From Shimia aestuarii (lineage in GTDB: Bacteria > Pseudomonadota > Alphaproteobacteria > Rhodobacterales > Rhodobacteraceae): a DNA stretch of 64,000 nt. Of this stretch, positions 63,297-64,000 are shown one piece after another. The notes beneath the pieces were generated by a model, which was given only the letters and a program-made list of their open reading frames with translations, did not search any database and was not told the origin of the DNA. Where the stretch lies: contig NZ_FOTQ01000003.1 in NCBI RefSeq assembly GCF_900114635.1, positions 2,501-66,500 on the forward strand, in the 5' to 3' direction. The translations under genes and the position numbers were made by a program. Each line of letters starts with the position of its first letter. The stretch's first letter is position 1.

Positions 63297-64000
63297 TATG
63301 GCTGATTTTGATGCCCAGGTCCGCGAATCTCAGGAACAGGTCGCTGCAGCGCAGGCGAAAATTGCCGAATTGACCAGCCGGATCGAAACCGCAAGGGCCA
63401 AGATGAAATCTGGCGATGACATTGCGATCGACATTGAAAATGCCACGCTCGACGACGTTCATGCTCATACCGAGGTCATGAACGCCAATATCGCCGAGCT
63501 GATCATGGGGCTGGACGATGTGACTTCGGCGTTTTCCAAGGACTTCGACGAGATGCGCGACAAAACTGGCTGGGAAAGTTTTGTAGGCATTTTCAGCCGC
63601 GCCAAATCGGAATCGATGCGCCAGGACCGGATTCGGACGGCCAACATCGACGACAAGCTGCAGGACCTGATCGCCAAGTCGGACGTGATTACATCCCTTC
63701 TTGAAAACCAGTTGGGTGTTCTGAACGAGCAAAAAACCAAGGTCGAAACAAACCTGACAGAAACGCTGGACGAGCGGGAAGCGACAGTCGGGGCGTTGGA
63801 GCAGGTCAAGGCCGAGATCGTGGCCATGGACCCCAAGATCATTGAGCTTGAGAACAAGATTGCGGTTGAACAGGACGCTGCTGCGCGCACCCAGTTGGAA
63901 AGCGAACTGGCGGCGTTGAACAACAAGTACAATGAGCTGGTGCAAGACGAGCAGGTCAAGCTGGCCAAGTCGCAGACTCTGGAACGCTACATAGAGAAGG
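63297..64000 (+). CDS. Coiled-coil protein, cut by the window end
   Basis: An open frame with AGGGAG before ATG 63297 that runs off the right edge (234 residues seen). The first 40 residues (VRESQEQVAAAQAKIAELTS) and the region after about 165 (VKAEIVAMDPKIIELENK and onward) have strong heptad character. Between them lies a helical stretch with WESFVGIFSRAKSES. No signal peptide or membrane segment in the visible part. I cannot name a family; a structural or cell-envelope-associated role is a guess. Confidence 0.75.

Overview
This is a GC-rich chromosomal window from an alphaproteobacterium, most likely a marine Rhodobacteraceae (Roseobacter group) member. The evidence is the 23S rRNA with extra hairpins at helices 9 and 45, the rrn operon closed by an initiator tRNA, a complete beta-hydroxyaspartate cycle operon (bhcABCD with divergent bhcR), a membrane-bound urate hydroxylase (PuuD), a TRAP transporter, and the gene families around them. 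No 16S is visible, so rank below family is not claimed.

Layout. 1-3.6 kb: 3' part of the 16S-23S spacer, 23S, 5S, tRNA-fMet and a terminator. 3.56-4.45 kb: decayed recombinase remnants beside the tRNA. 4.7-19.5 kb: purine catabolism: puuD, a divergent LysR gene, uraH, a puuE-uraD fusion, allA, two NCS2 permeases, a TauE/SafE protein, guaD and xdhCBA. 19.7-26.0 kb: bhcDCBA/bhcR plus the ureidoglycine aminohydrolase allE. 26.0-27.0 kb: degenerate DNA with an IS3-type relic. 27-30.5 kb: a membrane TPR regulator divergent from a small protein and a secreted sulfatase. 30.6-38.8 kb: an accessory catabolic locus of unknown substrate (TetR, TRAP dctPQM, NTF2-like protein, small protein, nitroreductase-like protein, aldehyde dehydrogenase, TauE/SafE). 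39.3-48.7 kb: tRNA-Pro, a DMT exporter, leuB, and leuC-leuD separated by a LysR gene, an epimerase, a phosphodiesterase-like protein, a membrane protein and a glycosyltransferase. 48.7-52.4 kb: MscS channel, rsfS, rlmH, DUF599. 52.5-56.4 kb: glycolate oxidase glcDEF. 56.5-64 kb: trypsin-like protease, small heat-shock protein, MFS, globin, gabD-type dehydrogenase, arylformamidase-like hydrolase, P1 peptidase and the start of a coiled-coil protein.

How it fits together. GuaD and XdhAB funnel purines to urate; PuuD, UraH and PuuE-UraD take urate to allantoate; AllE and AllA take ureidoglycine to glyoxylate plus urea. The allantoate-to-ureidoglycine step (AllC) is not in the window. GlcDEF makes glyoxylate from glycolate. 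BhcABCD then converts two glyoxylates to oxaloacetate without losing carbon. The window therefore holds two glyoxylate sources and a dedicated glyoxylate assimilation cycle, with the ureide and BHA-cycle genes physically interleaved. The least explained part is the 27-38.8 kb sulfatase/TRAP/nitroreductase-like block, where two copies of a TGAAT-N4-ATTCA palindrome mark a probable control region.
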